In this document: positions 1 to 8,859 of the stretch, one piece after another | How the letters are laid out: each line of letters begins with the position of its first letter | Position numbering within the stretch: position 1 is the first letter of the stretch | Source: Ancylobacter defluvii | Lineage (GTDB): Bacteria; Pseudomonadota; Alphaproteobacteria; Rhizobiales; Xanthobacteraceae | Direction: 5' to 3' | Assembly: GCF_018390605.1 (NCBI RefSeq) | Contig: NZ_JAHBGD010000027.1 | Location: 156,190-220,189 of the forward strand | DNA: 64,000 nt | Notes under the pieces: model-generated | The model's database searches: none | The model's input: only the letters and a program-made list of their open reading frames with translations | What the model was told of the DNA's origin: nothing | Made by a program: the position numbers and the translations under genes

Positions 1-900
1 TGCCTGTCGGGGCACACGGACGAGAAGGATCAAACGCTGCGCCAGGTGCGCGCCAATCTGTCCGAGCCGGAGCCGAAGCTGCGATCGCGTTTGCAGGAGA
101 TCTATGACGGCTCGCAATCGCCGTTCGTAAAGGAGAACGTCGCAGTCTTCGTCAACATGACGCCGGAGACCTTCTCCGGCGTCTACGCCAATGCGGTGAA
201 GGAAACCCACTGGCTGAGCTACCCCAACTATGCCGCTCTGGTGTCAGGTTCCAGCTTTCTCTCCGACGATCTCGCTGCCGGTCAGACCGATGTGTTCATC
301 AATCTAGATCTGAAGACGCTGGAAACGCATGCCGGCCTTGCACGCGTGATCATCGGCTCGTTCATGAACGCCATCTACAACCGCAATGGCGAGGTGACGG
401 GCCGCGCATTGTTCCTACTCGATGAGGTGGCCCGGCTGGGTTTCATGCGCATCCTGGAGACCGCGCGCGACGCCGGCCGCAAATACGGCATCACCCTCAC
501 TTTGCTTTTCCAATCGATCGGCCAGATGCGCGAGACCTGGGGCGGACGCGACGCCGCCAGCAAATGGTTCGAGTCGGCGAGCTGGATCAGCTTCGCCGCC
601 ATCAACGATCCCGAGACCGCCGATTACATCTCGAAGCACTGTGGCACCACCACGGTCGAGATCGACCAGGTCAGCCGGTCGTCACAGGCTTCCGGCTCCT
701 CGCGCACGCGCTCGAAGCAGCTCGCAGCCCGCCCGCTGATCCAGCCGCACGAGGTGCTGCGCATGCGCACCGACGAGCAGATCGTCTTCACCGCCGGCAA
801 TGCGCCACTGCGCTGCGGACGCGCCATCTGGTTCCGCCGTGGCGATATGAAGGCCTGTGTCGAGACGAACAGGTTCCACCGCAAGGACCGACAGGCATGA
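1..900 (+). CDS. traG: TraG/VirD4-type conjugative coupling protein, C-terminal part
   Basis: The frame is open from base 1, so the gene begins upstream and only the last 299 codons are present. The family are membrane-anchored hexameric ATPases that hand the relaxase-DNA complex to a type IV secretion channel. The visible part has the Walker B stretch LFLLDEVARLG, the motif around LLFQSIGQMRETWG and the conserved tail region AARPLIQPHEVLRMRTDEQIVF. The N-terminal membrane helices and Walker A lie outside the window. The neighbours WGR, DUF736 and ArdC are usual companions of TraG in alphaproteobacterial integrative elements. A relaxase tail that would normally sit beside it is found at 25457 instead, so the module looks broken up. 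Confidence 0.93.
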   Translation, partial: CLSGHTDEKDQTLRQVRANLSEPEPKLRSRLQEIYDGSQSPFVKENVAVFVNMTPETFSGVYANAVKETHWLSYPNYAALVSGSSFLSDDLAAGQTDVFINLDLKTLETHAGLARVIIGSFMNAIYNRNGEVTGRALFLLDEVARLGFMRILETARDAGRKYGITLTLLFQSIGQMRETWGGRDAASKWFESASWISFAAINDPETADYISKHCGTTTVEIDQVSRSSQASGSSRTRSKQLAARPLIQPHEVLRMRTDEQIVFTAGNAPLRCGRAIWFRRGDMKACVETNRFHRKDRQA

Positions 901-1009
901 TCGCGCCGCGCGACGGCGGTCCAGGACTTCACCGGAATGAATCAGTCGGCCCCAACCGATTCAAAACTCTGGTTGGACGCGGCTTGCCGCGCGCGCGATT
1001 CTTGATCTC

Positions 1010-1453
1010 ATGATTGCGCAGCCCTACCAGCTCTATGTCGAACGGCGGGACCCGGCCCGCAACATGGCCCGCTATTACGTGCTGTCGATCGAACCGACGC
1101 TGTTCGGCGACGTCTGCCTCACCCGCCGCTGGGGGCGTATCGGCGCGCGCGGACAGGCAAAGCACCACTCCTTCGAACGCGAGGACGAGGCCGTCCGGCT
1201 GTTCCTTGAACTGCTGCGAGGCAAGCGAAAGCGCGGTTATAGGCCGACGGCCCAAGAGACCGCGAAGGTCGCACCTCAGCCAATGCCTGGTCTTTGTGAG
1301 GCCGCCGCTGAGAGGGAAGCGGCCTCCCCTGACATGGGAACGGCCCTGCCTGAAGAGGCAGGGCCGTCTGGCGGTCCCGATCAGTCCCGGTTCGGGCGGG
1401 ACCAGATGAGCTGGAGGCCGTCCTCGCCTTCCACCTCGACCAGCGTGGCGTAG
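1010..1453 (+). CDS. WGR domain protein
   Basis: 147 codons. Residues about 5-80 form a WGR domain ([56 protein letters not shown]), a small fold linked to nucleic-acid binding in PARPs and in proteins next to conjugation genes. The C-terminal 60 residues are low in recognisable content, run through a strong hairpin (1340-1367) and overlap the convergent DUF736 gene by about 70 bases. The functional protein may therefore be little more than the WGR domain. The gene lies 109 bases after traG on the same strand. Role in transfer unknown. Confidence 0.75.
   Translation: MIAQPYQLYVERRDPARNMARYYVLSIEPTLFGDVCLTRRWGRIGARGQAKHHSFEREDEAVRLFLELLRGKRKRGYRPTAQETAKVAPQPMPGLCEAAAEREAASPDMGTALPEEAGPSGGPDQSRFGRDQMSWRPSSPSTSTSVA
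1340..1367. terminator. 12-bp perfect hairpin between convergent genes
   Basis: The arms ACGGCCCTGCCT and AGGCAGGGCCGT pair perfectly around a GAAG loop. The hairpin lies just past the DUF736 stop on the minus strand and inside the weakly supported tail of the WGR gene. No clear T-run follows, so a bidirectional terminator is inferred from position and stem strength only. Confidence 0.55.
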
Positions 1454-1695
1454 ATCGGCGCCGGGAAGCTCGGATCGTCCAGCTTGACCGAGAGATAGTC
1501 GCGGCCGGTCTGCTCGGAGTGCTTCTGCCAGCCCGCCCCGAGTTCAACCGAGCCCGCCGCGAAGATGCGGAAGTGCGGTCCCTTTTCCGAGGGGTTGTCG
1601 ACGCGCTGGAAGCGGGCCTTGACGTTGAGGGTCAGGGTGCGGATCGAGCCGGTGAAGCCGTTCTCGGTGGAGGTGAAGGTGCCGATGGTCGCCAT
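1381..1695 (-). CDS. DUF736 family protein
   Basis: 104 residues, the normal size of the family. It starts [20 protein letters not shown] and ends LIWSRPNRD, both typical of DUF736. The ATG at 1695 follows an AAGGAAGA ribosome site. These small proteins are found almost only in conjugative and integrative elements of alphaproteobacteria and their plasmids. Their biochemical role is unknown, though a single-strand-binding or conjugation accessory role is often supposed. It marks this segment as an element backbone together with traG and ardC. Confidence 0.92.
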   Translation of the reverse strand: MATIGTFTSTENGFTGSIRTLTLNVKARFQRVDNPSEKGPHFRIFAAGSVELGAGWQKHSEQTGRDYLSVKLDDPSFPAPIYATLVEVEGEDGLQLIWSRPNRD

Positions 1696-2345
1696 TGTCG
1701 TCTTCCTTGTCCTGAGTTCCGGGCCGCGCCCTTCGCGGCCTCGATGGCAGTCGCAAGGACCGGGGACGATCGGACCGCACCCAACCGGGGTCCCCGTCGC
1801 GCCTTCGTGACGGGGTGGTGATGGGCCGGAACGCAGTGGAGGGCGGCAGAAAGCGGCTTTGTTGATCCGCGAGGAATGCGGACGACGTTCGCAGGGGAAG
1901 AAAGTCGCGCAAGGCCGTTGCGGGAAAACGATCGAGGCGAAGCCGTTCTCCGGTCAGACATGCCCCATCGAGCCCGCAGGAGGGACGGCCGTTCAAAGAA
2001 GGGAAAGGAGCGCGCACGAAGGCCCACTCGGCCCCGTCCACCATTAGGGTCGGTGGACCTCGACAGCACGACATCCGTCAGCTGCGCTCTATCAGGCGGA
2101 ACGATCTCCCGGAGAGCATCGCACGAACAGACCGGCCCGGTGGAGGGACAGCTCCCGCATGGCGGGGAAGCCTCCCTGCAGATGGGCGCCATAATATCGT
2201 CATGCGATGACAGCCTCGGCCTTGGCCGCTCTGGCAGCGGCATCATCGAGGCCCGTAGCGAGAATCGACGCATGCCTGGCGCCGCTGCCGCGAATCAGGA
2301 CCCACCCCATCTGGATCCGCGAACCGCTTTCCAGGGGCGAAAACG
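1696..2345. other. No recognisable gene between DUF736 and the broken toxin
   Basis: About 650 bases. Open frames exist on both strands but none has a recognisable domain, a convincing ribosome site or protein-like composition. The part next to 1696 must hold the DUF736 promoter. Confidence 0.5.
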
Positions 2346-2640
2346 TCAACCCTCGGGTAGTGTCTCCGGCCATCGCTGCGCGCCATGCAGGACGCGAAGA
2401 ATACGAACCGTCGTTTCCGTCACGACATAGGCCGCGACATAAGGCGTGCCGGCAAATCACCAGTTCGCGCGTCCGGTCGATCCTTCAGGGACGGCCGCTT
2501 TCGGGAAAATCACGCAGGCGACGCGCCGCACCCGCGATCCGCTCATCGATGGAAACCGCGGCGGACGGGTTATCCGCCTCGATATGAGAGAACATGCCGT
2601 CGCGATCGGAGAGCGCCCAGACTGACCAGACAAGCTTCAC
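2346..2640 (-). pseudogene. RelE/ParE-family toxin, inactivated
   Basis: A GTG at 2640, ten bases after the antitoxin stop, opens a frame typical of RelE/ParE toxins (VKLVWSVWALSDRDGMFSHIEADNPSAA up to DFPESGRP). Codon 52 is a TGA (complement of 2485-2487) where the family has glycine (GRPGRI). Further on, one extra base in the A-run 2454-2456 shifts the frame. Past that base the family ending is intact (GTPYVAAYVVTETTVRILRVLHGAQRWPE, stop at 2346). Removing the extra base gives 98 codons including the stop, the normal family length. Two independent lesions mean the toxin is dead as written. Confidence 0.85.
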
Positions 2641-2649
2641 GATCGGACG

Positions 2650-2925
2650 TTACTCGCGGCGTGCCGCGAAATGCATCTCCGCCTCATCGTCGGAGATATC
2701 GGGCCGGGTGTCGTTCAGCGCTTGTAGCACCTTGGCCCGGAACCAGACATCATGCGCCTCGCCGTTCGCCATCAGTTCCAGCGGAAGCGCGCCCTCATTG
2801 GCGGTCCGGGTGAGCAGGATGCGCACGGCATCGGACACCGTCAGGCCCATGCTTTCGAGCACGGCGGACGCGCGATCCCGGATTTCGGCATCGATGCGAG
2901 TTTGAACGAGAGCGTTTGCGACCAT
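2650..2925 (-). CDS. RelB/DinJ-type antitoxin
   Basis: 91 residues from the ATG at 2925, preceded by GAGGAGG six bases upstream; a longer frame to 3090 has no support. It carries the ribbon-helix-helix pattern of the RelB/DinJ family (VQTRIDAEIRDRASAVLESMGLTVSDAVRILLTRTANEGALP). It would normally neutralise the RelE/ParE toxin encoded directly downstream and repress its own promoter. That toxin is broken, so the antitoxin is now an orphan that might still act on related toxins elsewhere in the cell (inference). Confidence 0.88.
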   Translation of the reverse strand: MVANALVQTRIDAEIRDRASAVLESMGLTVSDAVRILLTRTANEGALPLELMANGEAHDVWFRAKVLQALNDTRPDISDDEAEMHFAARRE

Positions 2926-3096
2926 CGGCGCCTCCTCTGCCGACCAATGTAATGCGATTGAATGACAATTGCCAGCCTTCTCCCGACCACTCATCCCTTG
3001 CACATGCTGGCGACGCAATAACCAGCCATCAGGATGGAGGCTCTCCGGATCGGGGAGGGCTCGCCGCCTTCCCCGAGATGATCGGAACATGCAACA

Positions 3097-4023
3097 TCAG
3101 GCGACCTCGCGCTGTTCAGAGACCGTCGGCTGGAGGCTGTGCAGGAAGGCGACGGCGCGCTGCGCCTGCGCCGCCGCCGAGAAGATCGCCCTCTTGTCCT
3201 CAGCCAGCACCTTTAGCCAGGACCCGAGATAGCTCGCGTGGTCAGGCCGAGGCTCGAGCTCCGGTGCGATGCCGAGATCCGCGCAGAGAAAGCAGCTCCC
3301 AAGTTCGGCAATGAGCTCTTCGCGGGCACGTTCGCTCCTGTCCTTGCCATAGCGGCTGAGATCGCGGTTCACGCGATGTGGCGCCGATGTCCAATGGGTG
3401 GCCTCATGGCTGAGGACCGCGACGTAGCTCGCCGCGTCCCGGAATGTCTGGAAGGGCGGCATCTGGATGTGGTCACTGCCGGGGGAATAGAAGGCGCGAT
3501 CACCGCCATGCCGGATCACCGCGCCAGTGTTGGCGAAAAAGCGATCGGCCTCTTCGATCCGTTCGATCGGATCGCGCACCGGCTCCGACTTCGCAGTGTA
3601 GCGCTCCGGCAGCCCGTCGATCTGCGCGACGTTGAAGGCGGTATAGGCCTTCAGGAAGGGGATTTCCCGCTCGACCTCGCCTCCGTTCCCATCGGCTTCG
3701 GCCTTGGTGAAGCGACTGGCGAAGACCACCATGGTGCCGGTCTCACCCTTGCGCACCGCGCCGCCGAGTTCGATCGCCTGCTTGAAGGTCATCCAGACCG
3801 GCGAAACGTAACCGCGCGCCATCGCCTCCGACCACAGCAGCAGCACGTTCATGCCGGAATAGGGCAGGCCATTGTGCCGTAGCGGCCGCGTCACCCGGCC
3901 GATGGCATTCGTAGAACGCCACGGCTGCATCCAGGGACGCACGCCCTTCTCCAGGTCCGCCACGATCCTGTCGGTGATCCGCGCATAGATGTCGACGCGT
4001 GGCTTCTCTTCTTTCCTGCTCAT
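3097..4023 (-). CDS. ardC: ArdC-like antirestriction protein
   Basis: 308 residues from the ATG at 4023 with GGAGG upstream; an extension to 4437 is Arg/Pro-rich and unsupported. It has the N-terminal ArdC single-strand-binding domain (DIYARITDRIVADLEKGVRPWMQPW, GLPYSGMNVLLLW, WMTFKQAIELGG, KGETGTMVVF) and a C-terminal zincin-like domain with SHEATHWTSAPHRVNRDLS (HExxH) and a later REELIAELGS glutamate. Family members protect incoming single-stranded DNA from restriction during conjugation. This agrees with traG and DUF736 nearby. Confidence 0.92.
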   Translation of the reverse strand: MSRKEEKPRVDIYARITDRIVADLEKGVRPWMQPWRSTNAIGRVTRPLRHNGLPYSGMNVLLLWSEAMARGYVSPVWMTFKQAIELGGAVRKGETGTMVVFASRFTKAEADGNGGEVEREIPFLKAYTAFNVAQIDGLPERYTAKSEPVRDPIERIEEADRFFANTGAVIRHGGDRAFYSPGSDHIQMPPFQTFRDAASYVAVLSHEATHWTSAPHRVNRDLSRYGKDRSERAREELIAELGSCFLCADLGIAPELEPRPDHASYLGSWLKVLAEDKRAIFSAAAQAQRAVAFLHSLQPTVSEQREVA

Positions 4024-4348
4024 CTCCTGAACCTCCGTCCCGGAGGTCGCGCCGATCGCGACCCCGTCACGGCGGTGCTGAAGCCGGGTCGATCGGGAGG
4101 GCTGCGCATCCGCAGGACCGGAACGTAAGTGGAGGACGGCGCAGCCGTTGCGCGGGCCGCCGGGCCCGGCAGGACCACAGACCGGGACGGGTGCGAGCGC
4201 GAGCCGCTCTCTCGTCCTCCTTCTCCTTCCCTGCGCGCCGCGACATGAAAAAGGTTGGGCCATTGGGCTCGCGTCGCGGATGCGATGCGGCGGTGGCCGA
4301 TGCGTTCTAGGCTCCACCGATCCAGCCCAGCGGATCAGGAGAAGAGCG
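4024..4348. other. ardC leader and 5' non-coding part of the IS110-type element
   Basis: 325 bases between two divergent starts. It must hold the ardC promoter and the left end of the IS110-type element. IS110 elements lack clear terminal inverted repeats, so the border cannot be placed by eye. In IS110-group elements a structured bridge RNA is encoded in such a non-coding end. I could not confirm one here. Confidence 0.4.
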
Positions 4349-5379
4349 ATGGAGTGCTTTGTCGGCTTGGACGTTTCGGTGAAGACGACGAGTGTCTGCG
4401 TGATGGACGCAGGCGGAACGATCATCCGGGAAGGCAAGGCGGAGAGTTCGCCGGAGGCGATCGGCGCGTTCCTGTCAGTGTGCGGTGACCGCTATTCGCG
4501 GGTCGGCCTGGAAGCCGGTCCGCTCTGCCAATGGCTCTATGCCGGGCTGGCTAAGGCAGGCTTCCCAGTGATCTGCATCGAGACCCGCCATGCCCAAGCG
4601 GTGCTGAGCGCTCGGCCGAACAAGACCGATCGCAACGACGCGCGCGGCATAGCCCAGATGATGCGGGTCGGTCTCTACCGCCCGGTCCACGTCAAAACGC
4701 TGGCCAGCCAGAAAATCAGGGCTCTGCTGAGCGGCCGACGCTTCCTTCAGGCCAAGCTGCTCGATGTCGAGAACAGCATTCGCGGCCTGCTCCGCAACTT
4801 CGGTTTCAAGGTCGGCATGGTGACGCGGGCTCGCTATGAAACGCGCATCCTCGAGCTGATCGAGGACGAGCCCTCATTGCAAACGATCATCGAGCCGATG
4901 CTGGCGGTACGCCGGGTCGTTCGTGAACAGTATGTCGGCCTTCACAAGAAGATGCTGGCTCTGGCGCGCGCCGACGACGATTGCCTCCTGCTGATGAGCG
5001 CCCCCGGCGTGGCCCGCTCATAGCCCTGACCTATCGAGCGGCCATCGACGAACCGGCCCGCTTCCAGCGCTCCCGCTCCGTCGGCGCCCATTTCGGGCTG
5101 GCACCGCGAACGCATCAATCTGGCGAGATCGAGCGGCGCGGCAGGATCACCAAGAACGGTGACGAGACACTACGATCAGCCTTGTTCGAGGCGGCGCTGG
5201 TCCTTTTGCGACCGCAGGCAAAGCCCTCTGCTCTCAAAGCCTGGGGGCTACGCGTCGCCAAGCGTCGGGGCATGGCCAAGGCGATGATCGCGGTCGCGCG
5301 CCGACTATCCGTCATTCTGCATCGGATGTGGGTCGATCGCGTGCCGTTCCGCTGGACGGCTGAGCCGGCCCAAGCCTGA
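4349..5379 (+). pseudogene. IS110-family transposase, frameshifted
   Basis: The ATG at 4349 follows a GGAG site. Residues 1-224 contain the DEDD-type RuvC-like catalytic domain of IS110 transposases (CFVGLDVSVKTT, RVGLEAGPLCQWLY, ARPNKTDRNDARGIAQMM) and reach LLMSAPGVARS, then a TAG at 5021. The Transposase_20 part goes on in the next frame (GPLIALTYRAAIDEPARFQRSRSVGAHFGLAP to 5379). One missing G near 5011 in a GGCCC context explains the break, because GTGGGCCCG would restore SAPGVGPLIA with the family serine. The repaired product would be 343 residues, a normal length. Element ends unknown. Confidence 0.88.
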
Positions 5380-5626
5380 CCTCACCAACAGCATTTCGAG
5401 ATCCGCCGCAGGGCGGAGCGATGTCCCCCAGGGACCGAAGGGCGGTGAGATCGAGGGCGGATTGGGGACCGCAAGGTCACCCCGCGAAAAAGCGTGATCC
5501 ACCACTCGTCGGACCCAACCATGAAGCGGCCCAAGCGCCGACTTCGGAGAGAAGCCAGAGACCTGGCGGGACTGTCAGCTCGCGATCTCTATTGCTGACT
5601 TATTGAATCGCATGTCACCATGAGCC

Positions 5627-5968
5627 ATGGGCGAGCAGTGGCCGATACACGTCTTCCGTTCAGAAAGCTTTGCCAAGAGTGAGGCCGTAGTGACTGCTGC
5701 GCCGCTCGAGCTCGTTGTATCGGTTTATGGCGGCGGCGGCATGAAGGGCGAACAAGGCCTTGAAGCAGCCTTCGGCGGCTCAGCCTACTATCGTGATGAC
5801 GCGACCGGGTCGGCTTACCTCGCCGTATGGGGTGACCGGAATGCCTCGCGCTTTCGCAGTCGGCTACGTGAAAGCGGGGCATCCCTGCAGGTTCTTCGGG
5901 AACCTCCACCGGCTCGGCTGATATGGTTCAACAGCGGTCAGAAGGGGCATCGCCCCAAGGCCCGTTAG
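5627..5968 (+). CDS. Hypothetical protein, 113 residues
   Basis: Open frame starting ATGGGCGAG, just after the presumed right end of the IS110-type element. The composition is protein-like (LELVVSVYGGGGMKGEQGLEAAFGGSAYY, SAYLAVWGDRNASRFRSRL) but I recognise no family. There is no strong ribosome site, and the start could be a few codons earlier. It could be a fragment of a longer gene cut by the insertion. Confidence 0.35.
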   Translation: MGEQWPIHVFRSESFAKSEAVVTAAPLELVVSVYGGGGMKGEQGLEAAFGGSAYYRDDATGSAYLAVWGDRNASRFRSRLRESGASLQVLREPPPARLIWFNSGQKGHRPKAR

Positions 5969-6015
5969 CCCCCCCAACTTAGACGTTCACCACGTTGGCC
6001 GGCTTGACACCCATG

Positions 6016-6070
6016 GCCCATCTAGAGCGAACCGCCCGCCTTCAAGGCGGGCGGTTCGCTCTAGATGGGC
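6016..6070. repeat. 55-nt perfect palindrome (27-bp arms, 1-nt centre)
   Basis: Bases 6016-6042 are the exact reverse complement of 6044-6070, with C6043 as the only unpaired base. The arm begins GCCCATCTAGAGCG and ends CCCGCCTT. It lies about 170 bases past the stop of the lysR gene. It is far longer than an ordinary terminator and has no T-run. It could be a mobile-element border, a strong bidirectional terminator or a fold-back assembly artefact. Confidence 0.9.
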
Positions 6071-6241
6071 AGCTCTGCCCGACGATCTGGTTTCGGCCGA
6101 TAAGGCGCACCGAGAACGAGGTCTGGCGAGCCGTTGATTGCCGCGGCCGTCCGCACCAGCGTGAACGGTATCTCTGCGTTCGAGAGCGGCCGCGACTTCG
6201 CCTGGATGACCTCGCCGTCCCGGACGACACAGGGAGCCGAG

Positions 6242-7129
6242 TTACGTCAACGCCGCCCATGCCGACTCTACGACCTCGCTCTGCCGGGCTACGGGTCGGA
6301 ACAAACGGATTTCGACGGGGATGGCCGCGTCCGGCCCTGCCGCCGGCACGAGTCGTTTCTCCCGGAGGTCGTCCTCGGCCAGCGTTGTCGGCAGCCATGC
6401 GACTCCGACGCCCGACCTCGCCATCGTCAGCAACGTCGCAGCGAGGTGGGATGTGAACACGGTGTGAGGCGTGGCGCGGGACGGGGTGTCGTCCTTTACC
6501 GCCGCGATGATGCGGCCAAGCCCCGATTTTTCGCTATAGGCCAGGTAGTCGAACACACCATCGTTCTCCAGGCTCCATAGAGGCCGGCCGTCTGGCGCTG
6601 GCGCGCTCACCGGCACGAGCGTATCGGTGCCCACGACGACGCTCTTGAACTGATGGGAATCGAACCTGCCCGGCGCTGCGGCGTGGTAGTGGCAGAGCAG
6701 AAACTGAGCGTCGCCTCGCGCTATGATCTGCTCGCAGGCCTCCATGCTGTCGGACAGCAGGTTGAGGTTGCCTCGGCCGAACAGTTCGTCGTTCCTGCGG
6801 ATCCACGACGGGAAGAACGTGAAGGACAGCACGTGCGTCGCTGCGATCGTCAGCGTCTGTGCGTGGCGTTCGGCTATCGCGAGCGTGTCGCGGCGCAACT
6901 GCTGGATGGTGCGGCTCAGCATCTGGGCCTGCGTGCGGAAATGCTGGCCCGCCGTAGTCAGCGACACCGAATGGGTCGTCCGCACGAAGAGCTCGGTTCC
7001 CACCCATTGCTCCAATGCTCGCACCCGCCTCGAAAAGGCTGGCTGCGTCACATGACGTCGCTCGGCAGCGCGTGAGAAGTTCAAGGTTTCCGCAAGCGCG
7101 AGGTAATCCTCCAGCCAGATCGACTCCAT
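6242..7129 (-). CDS. LysR-family transcriptional regulator
   Basis: 295 residues, the usual length. The N-terminal winged helix-turn-helix is clear (MESIWLEDYLALAETLNFSRAAERRHVTQPAFSRRVRALEQWVGTELFVRTTHSVSLTTAGQ), and the rest is a LysR substrate-binding domain. It is divergent from the D-tartrate dehydratase gene across a 503-base gap, the classic arrangement for an activator of the adjacent catabolic operon. The likely effector is tartrate or a product (inference). The downstream end faces the 55-nt palindrome. Confidence 0.93.
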   Translation of the reverse strand: MESIWLEDYLALAETLNFSRAAERRHVTQPAFSRRVRALEQWVGTELFVRTTHSVSLTTAGQHFRTQAQMLSRTIQQLRRDTLAIAERHAQTLTIAATHVLSFTFFPSWIRRNDELFGRGNLNLLSDSMEACEQIIARGDAQFLLCHYHAAAPGRFDSHQFKSVVVGTDTLVPVSAPAPDGRPLWSLENDGVFDYLAYSEKSGLGRIIAAVKDDTPSRATPHTVFTSHLAATLLTMARSGVGVAWLPTTLAEDDLREKRLVPAAGPDAAIPVEIRLFRPVARQSEVVESAWAALT

Positions 7130-7632
7130 TGGTTATGCACCTTCGTCATCAACAGGGACCTCATCAGCATTAGCCTCACTTCGTTGGCCCCGCTACGGCT
7201 CCTCTGCAGCCGCCCGGCGATCGACCACCTAAATCCGAGATGTCCCCGTTCAGCTCGTCAGCGCTGCACATCCATTCTTGGGCGAGCGAGAGTCCACGTC
7301 CATGAAGACGCGCCCACCTGACAGATTCCACCCGCTGCCCCTGCCGGCTCATCATCTTCGGCACCGTCGTCGGCATAGCCGCGGCGAGCCACATGGCGAG
7401 CGACCTGGCGGCCATCGGCCAGATCGACGCGAAAGTGCTGTTTTCCGTCGCCATCATTTCGACCTTGCCCTGCTGATCGGTCTCGCCGGGGCGGGGATGC
7501 GGGCTCGCGGGATGTGTGCCTGCATCGCGAAAGCCTGCCCGGCACCCGGACGAAGCTCCGGACGACGACCACCTCGCCAACGCCACTTGCTGAAAACGTC
7601 CACATAACCAAGTTCAAGAAAGGGAAACGACC
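7130..7632. other. lysR-tarD divergent control region with a possible gene remnant
   Basis: 503 bases. On the plus strand roughly 7336-7472 reads as a short hydrophobic segment (LIIFGTVVGIAAASHMASDLAAIGQIDAKVLFSVAIISTLP) ending in a stop. This looks like the end of a membrane transporter but has no start of its own and no identified family. The rest shows no gene. LysR binding sites (T-N11-A) would be expected here but I cannot single one out. Confidence 0.35.
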
Positions 7633-8796
7633 ATGCGTATCGTCGACGTTGTCGAGATCACCAAGCCGATCGCTTCACCCATCCGCAACGCCTATATCGA
7701 CTTCTCGAAGATGACCGCGAGCCTCGTCGCGGTCGTGACCGACGTCGTCCGCGACGGCCGGCGGGTCGTGGGCTACGGCTTCAACTCCAATGGGCGCTAC
7801 GGACAGGGCGGCCTCATCCGCGAGCGTTTCCGCGACCGGATCACCGAGGCGGACCCCGCCACGCTCCTGAACGACGAGGGCACCAATCTCGACCCCCATC
7901 GCATCTGGGCGAAGATGATGATGAATGAGAAGCCCGGCGGTCACGGCGAGCGCTCGGTGGCGGTCGGCACCATCGACATGGCGGTCTGGGACGCCGTCGC
8001 CAAGATCGAGGGCAAGCCGCTGTTCCGGCTGCTAGCCGAGATGAAAGGTCGCGAGGCAAACCCGAAGGTCTTCGTCTACGCGGCGGGGGGCTACTATTAT
8101 CCGGGCAAGGACGACTCGGCGCTGCGCAAGGAAATGCGGGGCTACCTCGACCGCGGCTACAACGTCGTGAAGATGAAGATCGGCGGCGCGCCGATCGACG
8201 AGGACCGCCGTCGCATCGAGGCGGTCCTGGAGGAGATCGGCTCGCAGGCGCGCCTTGCTGTCGACGCGAACGGACGCTTCGACCTTGAGACGGCCATCGC
8301 CTACGCCAAGATGCTGCGCGACTACCCGCTCTTCTGGTACGAGGAGATCGGCGACCCGCTCGACTACGCGCTTCAGGCAGCCGTCTCGGAATTCTACGAC
8401 GCGCCGATGGCCACCGGTGAGAATCTGTTCTCGCACCAGGACGCCCGCAACCTCCTGCGCTATGGCGGCATGCGGGCAGACCGCGACTATCTCCAATTCG
8501 ACTGCGCGCTGTCCTACGGTCTGGTCGAGTACCTGCGCACGCTCGACGTGCTCCGCCAGTTCGGCTGGTCGCCGTCGCGCTGCATCCCGCATGGCGGTCA
8601 CCAGATGTCGCTCAACATCGCGGCCGGCCTCGGGCTCGGCGGCAATGAGAGCTATCCCGACCTGTTCCAGCCCTATGGCGGGTTTCCGGACGGGGTGAAG
8701 GTCCAGGACGGTCACATCGTGATGCCGGACATTCCCGGCATCGGCTTCGAGGGCAAGTCAGACCTGATCAAGGTCATGCGCGAACTCGCGGAGTGA
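7633..8796 (+). CDS. tarD: D(-)-tartrate dehydratase, enolase superfamily
   Basis: 387 residues. It matches the enolase-superfamily acid-sugar dehydratases of the TarD type: VVKMKIGG (Lys180/Lys182, base on strand 2), LAVDANGRF (metal Asp), LFWYEEIGDPLD (metal Glu), MATGENLFS (metal Glu) and CIPHGGHQM with His320. Lys182 and His320 sit two positions before Lys184 and His322, the catalytic pair of the Bradyrhizobium enzyme as I recall it. The reaction is dehydration of D-tartrate to oxaloacetate. The gene follows a LysR regulator and lies in a cluster with a tartrate dehydrogenase and a TctABC carboxylate importer, which supports the assignment. AGGGAAACGACC precedes the ATG. Confidence 0.9.
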   Translation: MRIVDVVEITKPIASPIRNAYIDFSKMTASLVAVVTDVVRDGRRVVGYGFNSNGRYGQGGLIRERFRDRITEADPATLLNDEGTNLDPHRIWAKMMMNEKPGGHGERSVAVGTIDMAVWDAVAKIEGKPLFRLLAEMKGREANPKVFVYAAGGYYYPGKDDSALRKEMRGYLDRGYNVVKMKIGGAPIDEDRRRIEAVLEEIGSQARLAVDANGRFDLETAIAYAKMLRDYPLFWYEEIGDPLDYALQAAVSEFYDAPMATGENLFSHQDARNLLRYGGMRADRDYLQFDCALSYGLVEYLRTLDVLRQFGWSPSRCIPHGGHQMSLNIAAGLGLGGNESYPDLFQPYGGFPDGVKVQDGHIVMPDIPGIGFEGKSDLIKVMRELAE

Positions 8797-8859
8797 GGCA
8801 CCCGGCGGCCCTGTTCGCCGGGTCCGCCGCTTACCTGCCGTGTGATCTGGAGCCCGACG

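Noticed and set aside
1632..2430. Long open frames on both strands between DUF736 and the toxin
   Set aside because: No domain, no ribosome site, Arg/Pro-rich composition typical of shadow frames in GC-rich DNA.
4024..4437. N-terminal extension of ArdC to 4437
   Set aside because: The extra 138 residues are low-complexity and overlap the transposase start; the ATG at 4023 has a ribosome site and begins the conserved domain.
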